From Paenibacillus maysiensis (GTDB taxonomy: Bacteria; Bacillota; Bacilli; Paenibacillales; Paenibacillaceae), in NCBI RefSeq assembly GCF_000520815.1, contig NZ_ASRY01000184.1:31720-95719 (forward strand): DNA of 64,000 nt. The letters run 5' to 3'. Below, piece by piece: positions 17,113 to 25,213 of the stretch. The translations under genes were made by a program, and so were the position numbers. Position 1 is the first letter of the stretch, and the number at the start of each line of letters is the position of its first letter. The notes beneath the pieces are model-generated. The model made no database searches and was not told the origin of the DNA. It saw nothing but the letters and a program-made list of their open reading frames with translations.

Positions 17113-17114
17113 AT

Positions 17115-17834
17115 TCAATCTATATATTCGTTCAGTTTCTGTACATCGCAGATGGTAATCTCTCGTGTACCCTTAATATGAATAATCCCCAGCTGTTCAA
17201 ATTTTGCGAATTTGCGACTGATGGTTTCGCGTGTGACACCAACATAATTAGCCATTTCTTCGCGTGAAAGGGGGAGATTTATTTTAATGTAGGAGCCGTC
17301 CGGCTTGCCGTATTTATGCCCAAGTTCAAGAATCATATAGGCAATACGGATTTCCGGGTCCTTGGTAGCCAGGCTTTGAGCCAGCTTTTCGGTATGTGCC
17401 AAGCGTTTAGTAATGGTTTTGAGCAGCTTTAAAGAGATATCGGGATTGTTGCGGATCAATTGCTCCATATCATCCTTGGTGAGCATACAAATATCCGTAT
17501 TTTTTAAGGCATAGGCACTAAAATTACTCAGCTCGTCACTGTTAAATATATTCAACTCGCCAAAAAAATCGCCAGTTGTCAGAATGTGCAGAATTTGTTC
17601 TTTGCCCTGAGGCGTCATCTTCAGAAGCTTGACATGCCCGCTTTTAATAATGTACAGCGTATCGGAAGCCTGTTCCTCCACAATCAAGGCCTCGCCTTTC
17701 TGATATTTTCGGTGTCGGATCATGGAGCTGACCTTACACAAATCTTCGCCGGACAAAGAGGAAAAGATAGGCACTTTGCGGGCACAGGGCTCCTTTTCGC
17801 ACTGGCAGGGGCAGGACATCTCATTCACATTCAT
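17115..17834 (-). CDS. Crp/Fnr-family regulator with cysteine-rich N-terminus
   Basis: A 239-residue regulator with a cyclic-nucleotide-type beta-roll (GEALIVEEQASDTLYIIKSG, GDFFGELNIF) and a C-terminal HTH (LSREEMANYVGVTRETISRK). The N-terminus has four cysteines in a CPCQCEKEPC pattern (about 8-17), which could ligate an Fe-S cluster as in Fnr. It lies 46 bases behind the rubredoxin gene, so it is probably the last gene of the flavodiiron operon, and the operon's upstream palindrome fits its DNA-binding type. Control of oxygen or NO defence is inferred from context. Confidence 0.85.
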   Translation of the reverse strand: MNVNEMSCPCQCEKEPCARKVPIFSSLSGEDLCKVSSMIRHRKYQKGEALIVEEQASDTLYIIKSGHVKLLKMTPQGKEQILHILTTGDFFGELNIFNSDELSNFSAYALKNTDICMLTKDDMEQLIRNNPDISLKLLKTITKRLAHTEKLAQSLATKDPEIRIAYMILELGHKYGKPDGSYIKINLPLSREEMANYVGVTRETISRKFAKFEQLGIIHIKGTREITICDVQKLNEYID

Positions 17835-17880
17835 TCACTCCATTCATAAACCGGAAACTACAGGTTATAGCGCATGGTTG

Positions 17881-18051
17881 TTATTCTGCATCATCTATTG
17901 GGGCAAAATGGCTTTGATCCTCACCGCAGACTGGACAAACCCAGTCTTCCGGAAGGTCTTCAAACGCTGTACCAGGCATAACGTCTTCATCGGGATCACC
18001 CATAGCAGGATCATAAACGTATCCACAGGGCTGACATACATATTTTTTCAT
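17881..18051 (-). CDS. rubredoxin
   Basis: A 56-residue rubredoxin with both CxxCG knuckles (CQPCGY at 6-11 and CPVCGE at 39-44) and the usual interior [20 protein letters not shown] and LPEDWVCP. It binds one iron and carries electrons from the NADH-dependent reductase to the flavodiiron protein. The gene begins 2 bases after the reductase stop; a ribosome site (AAGGAGAACTAAAG) lies inside the reductase's last codons. It is too short for common ORF cut-offs. Confidence 0.95.
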   Translation of the reverse strand: MKKYVCQPCGYVYDPAMGDPDEDVMPGTAFEDLPEDWVCPVCGEDQSHFAPIDDAE

Positions 18052-18053
18052 CT

Positions 18054-19247
18054 TTAGTTCTCCTTGTCATTTAAAATTTTTGTAAGCTCTGGCGCATCTG
18101 GTTTGAGTCCTTGGATGATGGCTGTTTTATATGGAAGTGAAGCGAGAGCATCTCCAAAGCCAATCACGCCGCAGATAGAGCCATTTTGTATGAACATACG
18201 TGTATAGGAAGCTCGATTTTTATTAATCAGGCTGGTGTCGCAGACGTGTTCATCTACTAGACCGATGGAAAAGAGAGGGGATTCGTAGCAGTTCGAAAGG
18301 GTTACAGGGAGGGTACGCTGATAGCTGACGGATGCGCCCGCCATATTAGCGCCTGCTATTTTTCCCTGCTCCATTGCGCTTTCCCATAACCCATCTACTT
18401 TACTCTGAAATTCGGCTGCATCACCTGCCGCATAGATATTGGCGGAGCTGGTCTCCATCTGTGCGTTCACCAAGATGCCGTGTCCAATATCAAGGCCGAT
18501 TTGGCGAGCAAGCTCCGTATTAGGTACAATTCCGATGGAATACACGACATGCTCGCAGGGAATTACAGAGCCGTCCTCTAGTTCTACACCTTCTACATGA
18601 TCTGTGCCTGTAATACGCTGTACGCCTTGCCCAAGGTATACCTGAGTACCCCGTTCGGTCATACGATCGGTCAAAATAGCGGAGGCCTTTTCATCTAGCT
18701 GGCGGGGCATAAGCCGATGCGAAGCTTCCAGTATGGTTACAGCATACCCTGCTTGCTGGAAGGACCAGGCGGTTTCCACGCCTTGAATACCGCCGCCGAT
18801 GATACATATCCGGTCTTCCTGTCGCAATTCTGCTTTAAGGCTATCTGCATCTTGTCGAAAACGGATATTGTGAACGTTCCTTAGTGAAGCTCCGTCCAGC
18901 ACAAGCTTACGGTTGTGGGCTCCTGTACACAGCAGCAGCTTGTCATAAGCAACGGTCTGCCCATTTGCCGTTTCAATGGTGCAGTCCTCTGCATGTATCG
19001 CGGTGACCTTGATGCCGGAATAAACATGAATTCGTTGGTTGGCAAACCATTTTTCCTTTTTGATTAGGATTTTGTCGCTGTGCAAATCAGTGAATAGTCC
19101 CTTGGAAAGTTTGACTCTGTTATACGGAAAGGATGCTTCCTCCCCGTAAATAGAAATTTCGGCCAGCTCATCATGATCTCTAATTGCTTTTGCCGCGTTG
19201 ACGGCGGCGACACTGCCTCCGATAATAACGTAATGTTGGTTACCCAT
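18054..19247 (-). CDS. NAD(P)H:rubredoxin oxidoreductase-like flavoprotein
   Basis: A 397-residue pyridine-nucleotide-disulfide-type flavoprotein. It has an FAD dinucleotide motif at the N-terminus ([17 protein letters not shown]), an NAD motif at about 146-152 ([14 protein letters not shown]), and the FAD-binding [11 protein letters not shown]. It lacks redox-active CxxxxC cysteines, as rubredoxin reductases do. Placement between the flavodiiron and rubredoxin genes indicates the electron path NADH to rubredoxin to flavodiiron protein. The gap to the upstream gene is 36 bases. Confidence 0.88.
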   Translation of the reverse strand: MGNQHYVIIGGSVAAVNAAKAIRDHDELAEISIYGEEASFPYNRVKLSKGLFTDLHSDKILIKKEKWFANQRIHVYSGIKVTAIHAEDCTIETANGQTVAYDKLLLCTGAHNRKLVLDGASLRNVHNIRFRQDADSLKAELRQEDRICIIGGGIQGVETAWSFQQAGYAVTILEASHRLMPRQLDEKASAILTDRMTERGTQVYLGQGVQRITGTDHVEGVELEDGSVIPCEHVVYSIGIVPNTELARQIGLDIGHGILVNAQMETSSANIYAAGDAAEFQSKVDGLWESAMEQGKIAGANMAGASVSYQRTLPVTLSNCYESPLFSIGLVDEHVCDTSLINKNRASYTRMFIQNGSICGVIGFGDALASLPYKTAIIQGLKPDAPELTKILNDKEN

Positions 19248-19283
19248 TCAGTATCTCTCCTATTCGCTATACGCTACTGTGTT

Positions 19284-20519
19284 TTAAATAACACTAAGCA
19301 GTAGATCTGAGACAAATTCAGCGGCATTTTTAATTTTTTTCACTTTTTCAACTTCTGTAGGAGAGAAACGAATACGTACTGGGAATTCCACATGGGTCAT
19401 ACCCGTTGATTTGATGACATCTGAAGTGCTTTGGACCTTCATATTGGTACCGTTCAAGTAATCCTGTACGACTTCAATGGCTTCCCCGCTCCAGCCGTAG
19501 GAACCAAAGGCAGCAGCCAGCTTGCCTTCCAGATTCATCTTTTGCATTTGTTGCAATAGGTCTTCCAATTTGCCCGTCATGTCGGCATATTTGGTAGAGC
19601 TACCGACGAAAACAGCATCCGCAGAGGCAATACTATTCAATATTTCCGTTTCATCGGCTTTATCCACGTCCCATAGCTCCACCTTGATTTGGTTCTCCAA
19701 AAAGCAGTCTTTCAGGATGTTTGCCATTTTTTTAGTATTATTTTTTAGGGTGGCATAGACAATTGCTACTTTTTTATCATCCTTGGTTTCGGTACTCATA
19801 GAGGCGTACAAATCGATAAACTTGGCAATGTCATGTCGGATCGCGAAGCCGTGGGAAGGAGCAATCATCTCAATATCCAGGCCAGAAACAGCTTCGATTA
19901 ATGTACGCACATATCTGCGATGCGGATGAATAATAGCCTGATAGTATCCGATAAAGTCCTCGGTGATATCAAAACCAGCCTCATCAGCAAATAGATGCTC
20001 CACAGCCACGTGTGTACTGAAAATATCGCAAGGGAACAAGATTTTATCCTCGATGCAGTACGTAATCATGGTTTCTTCTGTATGGAGGTAAGGCGTTTCC
20101 TTGAACAGCAGCGTCTTGCCTCCAATATCCAGTTGGTCCCCGTCCTTGATTACGAGGAAATTGCGATGCTGAAGCTTGTACATTTGTTGAATTTCCGGAA
20201 CGGCAATCTCAGTGCAGACAATCGTAGCGTTCGTTGCCTTGGAAGCAAGTGCCGCCAATCCGCCCGAGTGATCTGGTTCCGTGTGATTGACGATAATATA
20301 TTGAATGTCCAGCGGATCGATCAATTCGGTTACAGCTTCGGCGAATTCTCTACCGAATGCCATATCCACGGTATCCACAATGGTTGGTTTTCCAGTTTTC
20401 AATAGATATGCATTATAGGTTGTACCCTTAGATAGTAGAAGACGATGAAAGGGAACCTCACGATTATCAATTTTTCCTACCCAATAAATATCCTTTGCCA
20501 GTTGAAATCCGGGCTTCAT
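19284..20519 (-). CDS. flavodiiron protein (A-type flavoprotein), O2/NO reductase
   Basis: A 411-residue class A flavodiiron protein. The N-terminal lactamase-like domain has the diiron ligands H79-x-E81-x-D83-H84 (NHTEPDHSGG), D165-type FPCDIFSTHV and SHGFAIR. From about residue 248 a flavodoxin domain follows (VAIVYATLKNNTKKMANIL, VFVGSSTKYADM, GSYGWSGEA). These enzymes reduce NO to N2O or O2 to water in the cytoplasm. It is the first gene of a four-gene operon with its reductase, rubredoxin and a Crp/Fnr regulator. AGGAGG lies 8 bases before the ATG. Confidence 0.95.
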   Translation of the reverse strand: MKPGFQLAKDIYWVGKIDNREVPFHRLLLSKGTTYNAYLLKTGKPTIVDTVDMAFGREFAEAVTELIDPLDIQYIIVNHTEPDHSGGLAALASKATNATIVCTEIAVPEIQQMYKLQHRNFLVIKDGDQLDIGGKTLLFKETPYLHTEETMITYCIEDKILFPCDIFSTHVAVEHLFADEAGFDITEDFIGYYQAIIHPHRRYVRTLIEAVSGLDIEMIAPSHGFAIRHDIAKFIDLYASMSTETKDDKKVAIVYATLKNNTKKMANILKDCFLENQIKVELWDVDKADETEILNSIASADAVFVGSSTKYADMTGKLEDLLQQMQKMNLEGKLAAAFGSYGWSGEAIEVVQDYLNGTNMKVQSTSDVIKSTGMTHVEFPVRIRFSPTEVEKVKKIKNAAEFVSDLLLSVI

Positions 20520-20645
20520 AGGAACAACCTCCTGCTTGTTTTTGTTTGTCTGACACCATTCGATTCTAGTTGAATGGGACCATGAAAAAGAGGATTGAAA
20601 TCAAATTTTTGAATATTTCAAAATATTTATGACTTAAATTTATAT

Positions 20646-20688
20646 TTGTGATTGCAATCACAAGTCCGGCGTAATAATCAAATACAAT
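20646..20688. promoter_or_regulatory. perfect Fnr/Crp palindrome with downstream -10 box
   Basis: TTGTGATTGCAATCACAA (20646-20663) is an exact 18-base palindrome containing TGTGA-N6-TCACA, the Bacillus Fnr and Crp half-sites. On the plus strand TACAAT (20683-20688) lies so that the palindrome centre is about 41 bases before the expected start, the class II activator position, toward the cupin gene. On the minus strand the spacing to a weaker TATTTT also suits the flavodiiron operon. Confidence 0.75.
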
Positions 20689-20775
20689 AAGACCGTATAG
20701 ATTGAAGCCTGAGAATATGTCAGGTATACAATCCATCATAGACAAATCCAATTTCAAACAGGAGAGTGAATCTAC

Positions 20776-21117
20776 ATGAAAAAATCAAACCTCATTCAAT
20801 TTCAGGAATATAAAGAAGCTGCCTTTACTAAACGAATTGTGCATAAGGAAGCCGACAATGTAATTTTTATTCTCAACTTTACTCCTAATGCTGAACTGCC
20901 AACACATAATCATCCAGGAGCAAATGTATATTTGCTTGTTCTTGAAGGTAACGGTACTGTAACTGTGAATGGTGAAGAAACGGAAGTGGTCCAAGGGGAT
21001 ATGATCCATATTACCGGAGATGAGCGCTTTTCCTATCGCGGTGGTGCGGAGGCGAATTCCAGCCTGCATGTGGTGTTGACCAAAACGCCAAGTGAAAGCT
21101 ATGCGCAAAATATATAA
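20776..21117 (+). CDS. small cupin-domain protein
   Basis: A 113-residue single-domain cupin with the metal motif in PTHNHPGANVYLLVLEG and a second motif GDMIHITGDERFSY. A good ribosome site (AGGAGAGTGAATC) precedes ATG 20776. It is divergent from the flavodiiron operon and sits behind the Fnr/Crp box in an activating position, so it is probably induced under low oxygen or NO. Small cupins in such places may bind iron or quench radicals; the role here is unknown. Confidence 0.85.
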   Translation: MKKSNLIQFQEYKEAAFTKRIVHKEADNVIFILNFTPNAELPTHNHPGANVYLLVLEGNGTVTVNGEETEVVQGDMIHITGDERFSYRGGAEANSSLHVVLTKTPSESYAQNI

Positions 21118-21160
21118 ATTATAAAAATCAGAAGAAGAGGAAAAGAACTCCACATATAAA

Positions 21161-21192
21161 AAAGCCGCTTGGGCATTAAGCCAAGCGGCTTT
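21161..21192 (+). terminator. rho-independent terminator
   Basis: AAAGCCGCTTGG and CCAAGCGGCTTT form a perfect 12-base stem with an 8-base loop, ending the cupin transcript. An A run ahead of it also suits minus-strand use. Confidence 0.8.
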
Positions 21193-21207
21193 CTTTAGTG
21201 GGGGGGG

Positions 21208-21411
21208 TCACACCCCGGAATACGCCATGAACCCACCGTCTACCGGGATCACTGTCCCTGTGACAAAGCCGATGTTTGTTCATCCACGAGCCATAGCAGA
21301 GTGCCAAGCAGATCGTCTGGTACGCCGAAGCGGCGCATAGGAGTATGGGCAATGATTTTATCCGCACGTTCAGTGAGAGAGCCGTCCTCATGGGCAGGTC
21401 GTCTTCGCATG
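21208..21411 (-). pseudogene. C-terminal remnant of a short-chain dehydrogenase
   Basis: The minus strand gives HEDGSLTERADKIIAHTPMR, RFGVPDDLLGTLLWLVDE and, after a one-base shift near 21270, GFVTGTVIPVDGGFMAYSGV and a stop. This is the end of an SDR oxidoreductase close to the UxuB-type mannonate/fructuronate reductases. The catalytic Tyr-x-x-x-Lys part and everything before it are gone. Confidence 0.65.
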
Positions 21412-21440
21412 TCCATGTGACATGTAAAAGACGGCCTGCC
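21393..21440 (-). terminator. hairpin downstream of hxlB
   Basis: GGCAGG-T-CGTCTT pairs with AAAGACG-GCCTGCC, with an inner ACATG/CATGT repeat. It lies 25 bases after the hxlB stop in the right orientation, but its T run is weak. Confidence 0.5.
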
Positions 21441-21465
21441 TTGTTACCGTAAAAGTCTGGCAGCT

Positions 21466-22023
21466 CTACTCCAGATTAGCATGTTGACCAAACATAGATT
21501 CAGAGGTCAGTCTGCGTAGCTCCATCGTTCTGAGTACCAACGCATCGCCATACAACAGTAAGGTTTGCTCAAATAGTGAGCCCATAGGCTGAATGGTTTG
21601 GTAATCCTTGTTGGACGGGTCCTTGGGGGCGCCCGGAAGCTTGACGATAATATCAGCCAGCTTGCCGATGGTCGATCCGGGGGAAGTGGTCAGAAGCGCC
21701 AGAGAAGCACCGAGCTTCTTCGCCTTTTCTGCCATCGAGGTCAGACTTTTGGTTTCACCAGAGCCTGAACCGATAATCAGCAAGTCGCCTTCGCTCAAGC
21801 CGGGAGTTACTGTTTCCCCGACCACGTAAGCCTGAACACTCATATGCATCAGCCGCATCGCCAGCGAACGGATCATGAAACCTGAACGCCCTGCACCTGC
21901 CACGAACACTTTATTCGCGGATTCAATGGACTGGATCAGTTGTTCCGATTCTACATCACTGATGAGCTGTGGAACCCATTGCAGCTCCTTGAGCACCTCG
22001 GATAAATATTGAGAGGTTTCCAT
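21466..22023 (-). CDS. hxlB: 6-phospho-3-hexuloisomerase
   Basis: A 185-residue SIS-domain isomerase (VFVAGAGRSGFMIRSLAMRL, SEGDLLIIGSGSGETKSL). Length and C-terminal part (MGSLFEQTLLLYGDALVL) match HxlB/Phi. It converts hexulose-6-phosphate, made by HxlA, into fructose-6-phosphate in the ribulose-monophosphate pathway, fixing formaldehyde in the cytoplasm. It follows hxlA by 5 bases. No hxlR regulator gene is adjacent, unlike B. subtilis. Confidence 0.95.
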   Translation of the reverse strand: METSQYLSEVLKELQWVPQLISDVESEQLIQSIESANKVFVAGAGRSGFMIRSLAMRLMHMSVQAYVVGETVTPGLSEGDLLIIGSGSGETKSLTSMAEKAKKLGASLALLTTSPGSTIGKLADIIVKLPGAPKDPSNKDYQTIQPMGSLFEQTLLLYGDALVLRTMELRRLTSESMFGQHANLE

Positions 22024-22028
22024 TGGAA

Positions 22029-22664
22029 TTAACCTTGTTTAATGAGCTGTTGCATTTGGGAAGCAACGGCTTTTTTGTCGTCCTCGCCAGTGATCCCGCC
22101 GCCGATAATAATCAGATCCGGTTGAGCCTTAACGACCTCAGGCAGGGTGCTCAGCTTAATGCCGCCAGCAACGGCTGTTTTGGAGTTTTTCACGACTTTT
22201 TTAACAGTTTGCAGTGCTTCGAACGGGCTTTGTCCTTCAGCTTGCAGATCATAGCCTGTATGCACGCAGATGTAGTCTACGCCGAGAGCGTCGATTTCTT
22301 TAGCGCGTTGCTCCAGGTTTTTAACACCGATCATATCCACCAGGATTTTTTTGCCGCCTTGTTTTTTCGCTTCTTCTACCGCACCTTTGATCGTCGCATC
22401 TTCAGCTACAGCCAGAATCGTAACGATATCTGCGCCAGCTTCGGAAGCTTTCAGCACTTCGTAACCGCCTGCATCCATAACTTTCAGGTCAGCCAGCACT
22501 TTCAAATTCGGAAATGCTTCTTTCATTGCTTTTACCGCATGTAGTCCTTCGTTAATGACAATCGGTGTACCAATTTCTACGATATCAATATACGATTCTA
22601 CTTCTTTTATCAATGCAATCCCTTGCGGGATATCTACTAAGTCTAAAGCCAATTGAAGTTCCAT
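22029..22664 (-). CDS. hxlA: 3-hexulose-6-phosphate synthase
   Basis: A 211-residue TIM-barrel protein of the OMP decarboxylase superfamily: MELQLALDLVDIPQGIALIK, VEIGTPIV, VLADLKVMDAG (metal and catalytic segment), DYICVHTGYDLQA and VAGGIKLSTLPEV. It condenses formaldehyde with ribulose-5-phosphate. With hxlB it forms a two-gene detoxification operon. The ribosome site is AAAGGAGTG before ATG 22664. Confidence 0.96.
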   Translation of the reverse strand: MELQLALDLVDIPQGIALIKEVESYIDIVEIGTPIVINEGLHAVKAMKEAFPNLKVLADLKVMDAGGYEVLKASEAGADIVTILAVAEDATIKGAVEEAKKQGGKKILVDMIGVKNLEQRAKEIDALGVDYICVHTGYDLQAEGQSPFEALQTVKKVVKNSKTAVAGGIKLSTLPEVVKAQPDLIIIGGGITGEDDKKAVASQMQQLIKQG

Positions 22665-23114
22665 GTTATAACTTCACTCCTTTAGTGAATTTGTATTTGA
22701 TGAACAGGTACATACTCTGTTGAGTGCTGCGAATACTTTGGTTTCATGCACAGGTTTGATTGTAAGCCCCCGGTATCCGATTGAAAAGTACGCACTAATC
22801 CGTAACGTAGTTACCCTGAGGATACTATGGCTTCTCTTTGGCCTCCTTTGGAGGGCCTGATTCGCGTCTTTTTTATGAATTAATTGAATTGACTTCAAGT
22901 TAGGTTTTGTCTATATTTGTAATATACTGGTATGCGAGTGGAACGAAAATGGGGATGCTCCTGATGGGAATACACTGTCGTTATGATCCGAATGTCCCTT
23001 CCAGTTGCGCTCTACAGCAGAACCGGGAGGATGGAAACCAGCAGCACAGCTGCCCTGAATAACAACCATTTGTCTATGGGTAAACGCATTTTCAGGATAT
23101 GGAGGCGGGTTTTA
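22665..23114. other. intergenic region between hxlA and the TPR gene
   Basis: About 450 bases with no convincing gene. It must hold the divergent promoters for hxlAB and the TPR receptor. A plus-strand frame continues upstream of 23115 but has no ribosome site. A hairpin GGCCTCC-TTT-GGAGGGCC lies near 22843. I could not identify an HxlR operator with confidence. Confidence 0.4.
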
Positions 23115-23990
23115 GTGGAAGAGGTCCTGAACCAGAGGGAAGCTATTTATTTGTTGTCGGACAGCCACGAACTCGACAAGGCTTGTGAGTTGTTTAGAAT
23201 CAGCTACACACATAACGATTGGGATGAAGCGAACAAGGTTGCAGACTATCTGCATGCTTTGGCTGAAAGCCTGTATCACACCCAACTGAGAAATACTGCG
23301 GACGGCAAGCACGAGACATTGAATACCAAACATCCGTTGGTATTTTATTATGCATACAGCTATCTGGCGAAATCTATTTATTATCAAAATAAAGGCAAGT
23401 ATGACGAAGCTAGAGACTATATTATGAAGTATAGCGAGATGGGCTGGTTTATGGGGCTGGATGAGAGCGGTCATGAAGAAGTGGAAAGATTTCGTTTTCT
23501 CGCTAAAGCCAACCTGTACACGATTGAATTGCTTTCAGGAAAACGGGAGCTTCTGCCTGAATATGTTGAATTTCTTCACGCTAATGATGAGGAACTGCTT
23601 CCAGGACTGGTCGGTATTACCGAAGCAGCTAATTTGAACAACTGGAATATTGACGACCTGCTGAATGATTTTGCCCGCGATATTGAGATATTTGAAGGTT
23701 ATGAAGATAGAGGAAACCGCGTATATTATGTAAAGCTGGTTAACCAATTAGCCATTTATTATTTCAAACAGGAGCAGTACACCGTTGCGTTGAATTATGT
23801 CCTGGTCTCTCTGCAATCCTCTGGTAGTGTAGAAACAGATGCCAATTTCAGGACACTGGTCGCTCTGTTTGAGGCTTATCGAGATTTGGCAACATCGTCA
23901 CAGCAAGAGCAATATCAAACCATTTTATTAAGGGGACTTCATAATGAAAAAGGCTTTAATCTCGCTAACTATGGTCTTGACGTTTCTTAG
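23115..23990 (+). CDS. TPR receptor protein of the RRNPP/Rap type, no HTH
   Basis: A 291-residue all-helical protein made of tetratricopeptide-like repeats (YYAYSYLAKSIYYQNKGKYDEARDYI, VKLVNQLAIYYFKQEQYTVALNYV). It is homologous to the C-terminal half of the HTH-TPR protein at 33300 and to the gene at 31738, but lacks a DNA-binding domain. GTG 23115 is chosen because GGAGG stands 9 bases upstream. Its last 47 bases overlap a gene for a small exported peptide, the arrangement of Rap-Phr and other RRNPP signalling pairs. A peptide-sensing role is inferred; the partner protein or promoter is unknown. Confidence 0.7.
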   Translation: MEEVLNQREAIYLLSDSHELDKACELFRISYTHNDWDEANKVADYLHALAESLYHTQLRNTADGKHETLNTKHPLVFYYAYSYLAKSIYYQNKGKYDEARDYIMKYSEMGWFMGLDESGHEEVERFRFLAKANLYTIELLSGKRELLPEYVEFLHANDEELLPGLVGITEAANLNNWNIDDLLNDFARDIEIFEGYEDRGNRVYYVKLVNQLAIYYFKQEQYTVALNYVLVSLQSSGSVETDANFRTLVALFEAYRDLATSSQQEQYQTILLRGLHNEKGFNLANYGLDVS

Positions 23991-24063
23991 TATTGTGATT
24001 TCAGTGGGAGCTGCACTAGGAGAGCTGGAACCCGTGAATCCTTCCAATCATGGTGTTTTCTAA
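23944..24063 (+). CDS. 39-residue exported signal-peptide precursor (Phr-like)
   Basis: This ORF starts inside the TPR gene with its own ribosome site (AGGGG, 9 bases before ATG). It encodes MKKALISLTMVLTFLSIVIS, a clear signal sequence, then VGAALGELEPVNPSNHGVF. The signal sequence plus short polar tail, and the 47-base overlap with the receptor gene, match Phr/Pap-type pre-peptides. The mature signal probably derives from the last residues (NPSNHGVF), but the cleavage is unknown. A terminator follows at 24120. Confidence 0.65.
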   Translation: MKKALISLTMVLTFLSIVISVGAALGELEPVNPSNHGVF

Positions 24064-24119
24064 GTTACTGTTTAAACTCGGTTTGAATGATAAGTCTCGG
24101 CAGGGATTTTGTAAATAAA

Positions 24120-24160
24120 AGGAGCATACTTTAACGCTTTTGGCGATAAGTGTGCTCCCT
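24120..24160. terminator. bidirectional terminator
   Basis: GGAGCATACTTTA pairs with TAAGTGTGCTCC (one G-T pair) around a 13-base loop, with CTTCTTT after it. It separates the receptor-peptide pair from the convergent MCP gene. Confidence 0.65.
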
Positions 24161-24180
24161 TCTTTCGTGTGAAATTACAT

Positions 24181-25017
24181 TTATTCTACGATATAAGAAG
24201 TCAGGTTATTAGCTAACTGCTGCATCGTTTCACTCGCTTGTTGCATACGCTCCATCACTTCAGTAAAAGAGCTTACGAGAGTCGCTTGCTCATGAGAGGA
24301 GGAAACGATTTGTTCAATTTCCTGCTCCATCTGACGAATGGAGTTTTGTACATCCTTGAGGGCTCCTTCGATATCGACCGTTGCTTTTTTGGACTCTACG
24401 GATAGCTTACGCACCTCTTGAGCCACGATGCCAAAGCCTGCTCCCGCTTCCCCCACACGTGCGGCTTCAATAGCAGCATTCAGTCCGAGTAGGTTGGTTT
24501 GCTCGGAAATTTCCTTGATAAATACAGCAACTTGATTGATTTTTCCTGAGTTTTGCACGGCAATTTGGGTGTTTTTCAAAATCTGTTCACTGGTAGCCTG
24601 AAGTTCCTCGGAATGCGCTGCTACATGTTGCACCATATCAATGAGATGCTCGGTGATGGAGCCGTTCTCGGATACGATTTGATCCAGTTGATTTTTGTTA
24701 GTCAAATTATAAGAGGCCGTAAATGCTGCAACGACTTCGCCCTTTTCGTCAAACACTGGAATACTGACTGTATCAAGAGGATATCCCAAAACTTCAGCAG
24801 GAATGTGGGTCAGGCTGGGTTCACGTCCATTTTTAAGCGTGGCAAAATTTTTGTAGCTCTCGAGCAGCTCCGAGCCAGGTTTATAGCCGAGATCCATACC
24901 CTCTGACTCGCTATAAGCCAGAACATGAGTGCGGTCGAAGAGAGAAAGGGTCACTTTCTCACGCATAATCTGCTGTATGTAGGGGATGGCTGCAATTAAT
25001 GCATCTACTGTATTCAA
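24181..25017 (-). CDS. soluble methyl-accepting chemotaxis-like protein
   Basis: A 278-residue protein with no membrane segment. Residues 1-130 form a small sensor domain ([40 protein letters not shown]). The rest is a short MCP signalling coiled coil with the hairpin tip [20 protein letters not shown] then [20 protein letters not shown]. It resembles B. subtilis YfmS in size and layout. It would signal to CheA in the cytoplasm, but no che genes are nearby. Confidence 0.85.
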   Translation of the reverse strand: MNTVDALIAAIPYIQQIMREKVTLSLFDRTHVLAYSESEGMDLGYKPGSELLESYKNFATLKNGREPSLTHIPAEVLGYPLDTVSIPVFDEKGEVVAAFTASYNLTNKNQLDQIVSENGSITEHLIDMVQHVAAHSEELQATSEQILKNTQIAVQNSGKINQVAVFIKEISEQTNLLGLNAAIEAARVGEAGAGFGIVAQEVRKLSVESKKATVDIEGALKDVQNSIRQMEQEIEQIVSSSHEQATLVSSFTEVMERMQQASETMQQLANNLTSYIVE

Positions 25018-25213
25018 ATAGATAACCTACCTTTCTTTACTAGGTGTATTTTTTATAGTTATATATATTTGTCGGTCTACGGAGGGATAAAAGTTATAAA
25101 AGTAATGAATAATTTAACGAGTATGAGAGTTTCAGAAACAAGGCACACCGCTTCAAGTCAGGAAACGATATGCCTTTTCGTTTATAATGATGCAAAAGCT
25201 TCTTGTATTCGGG

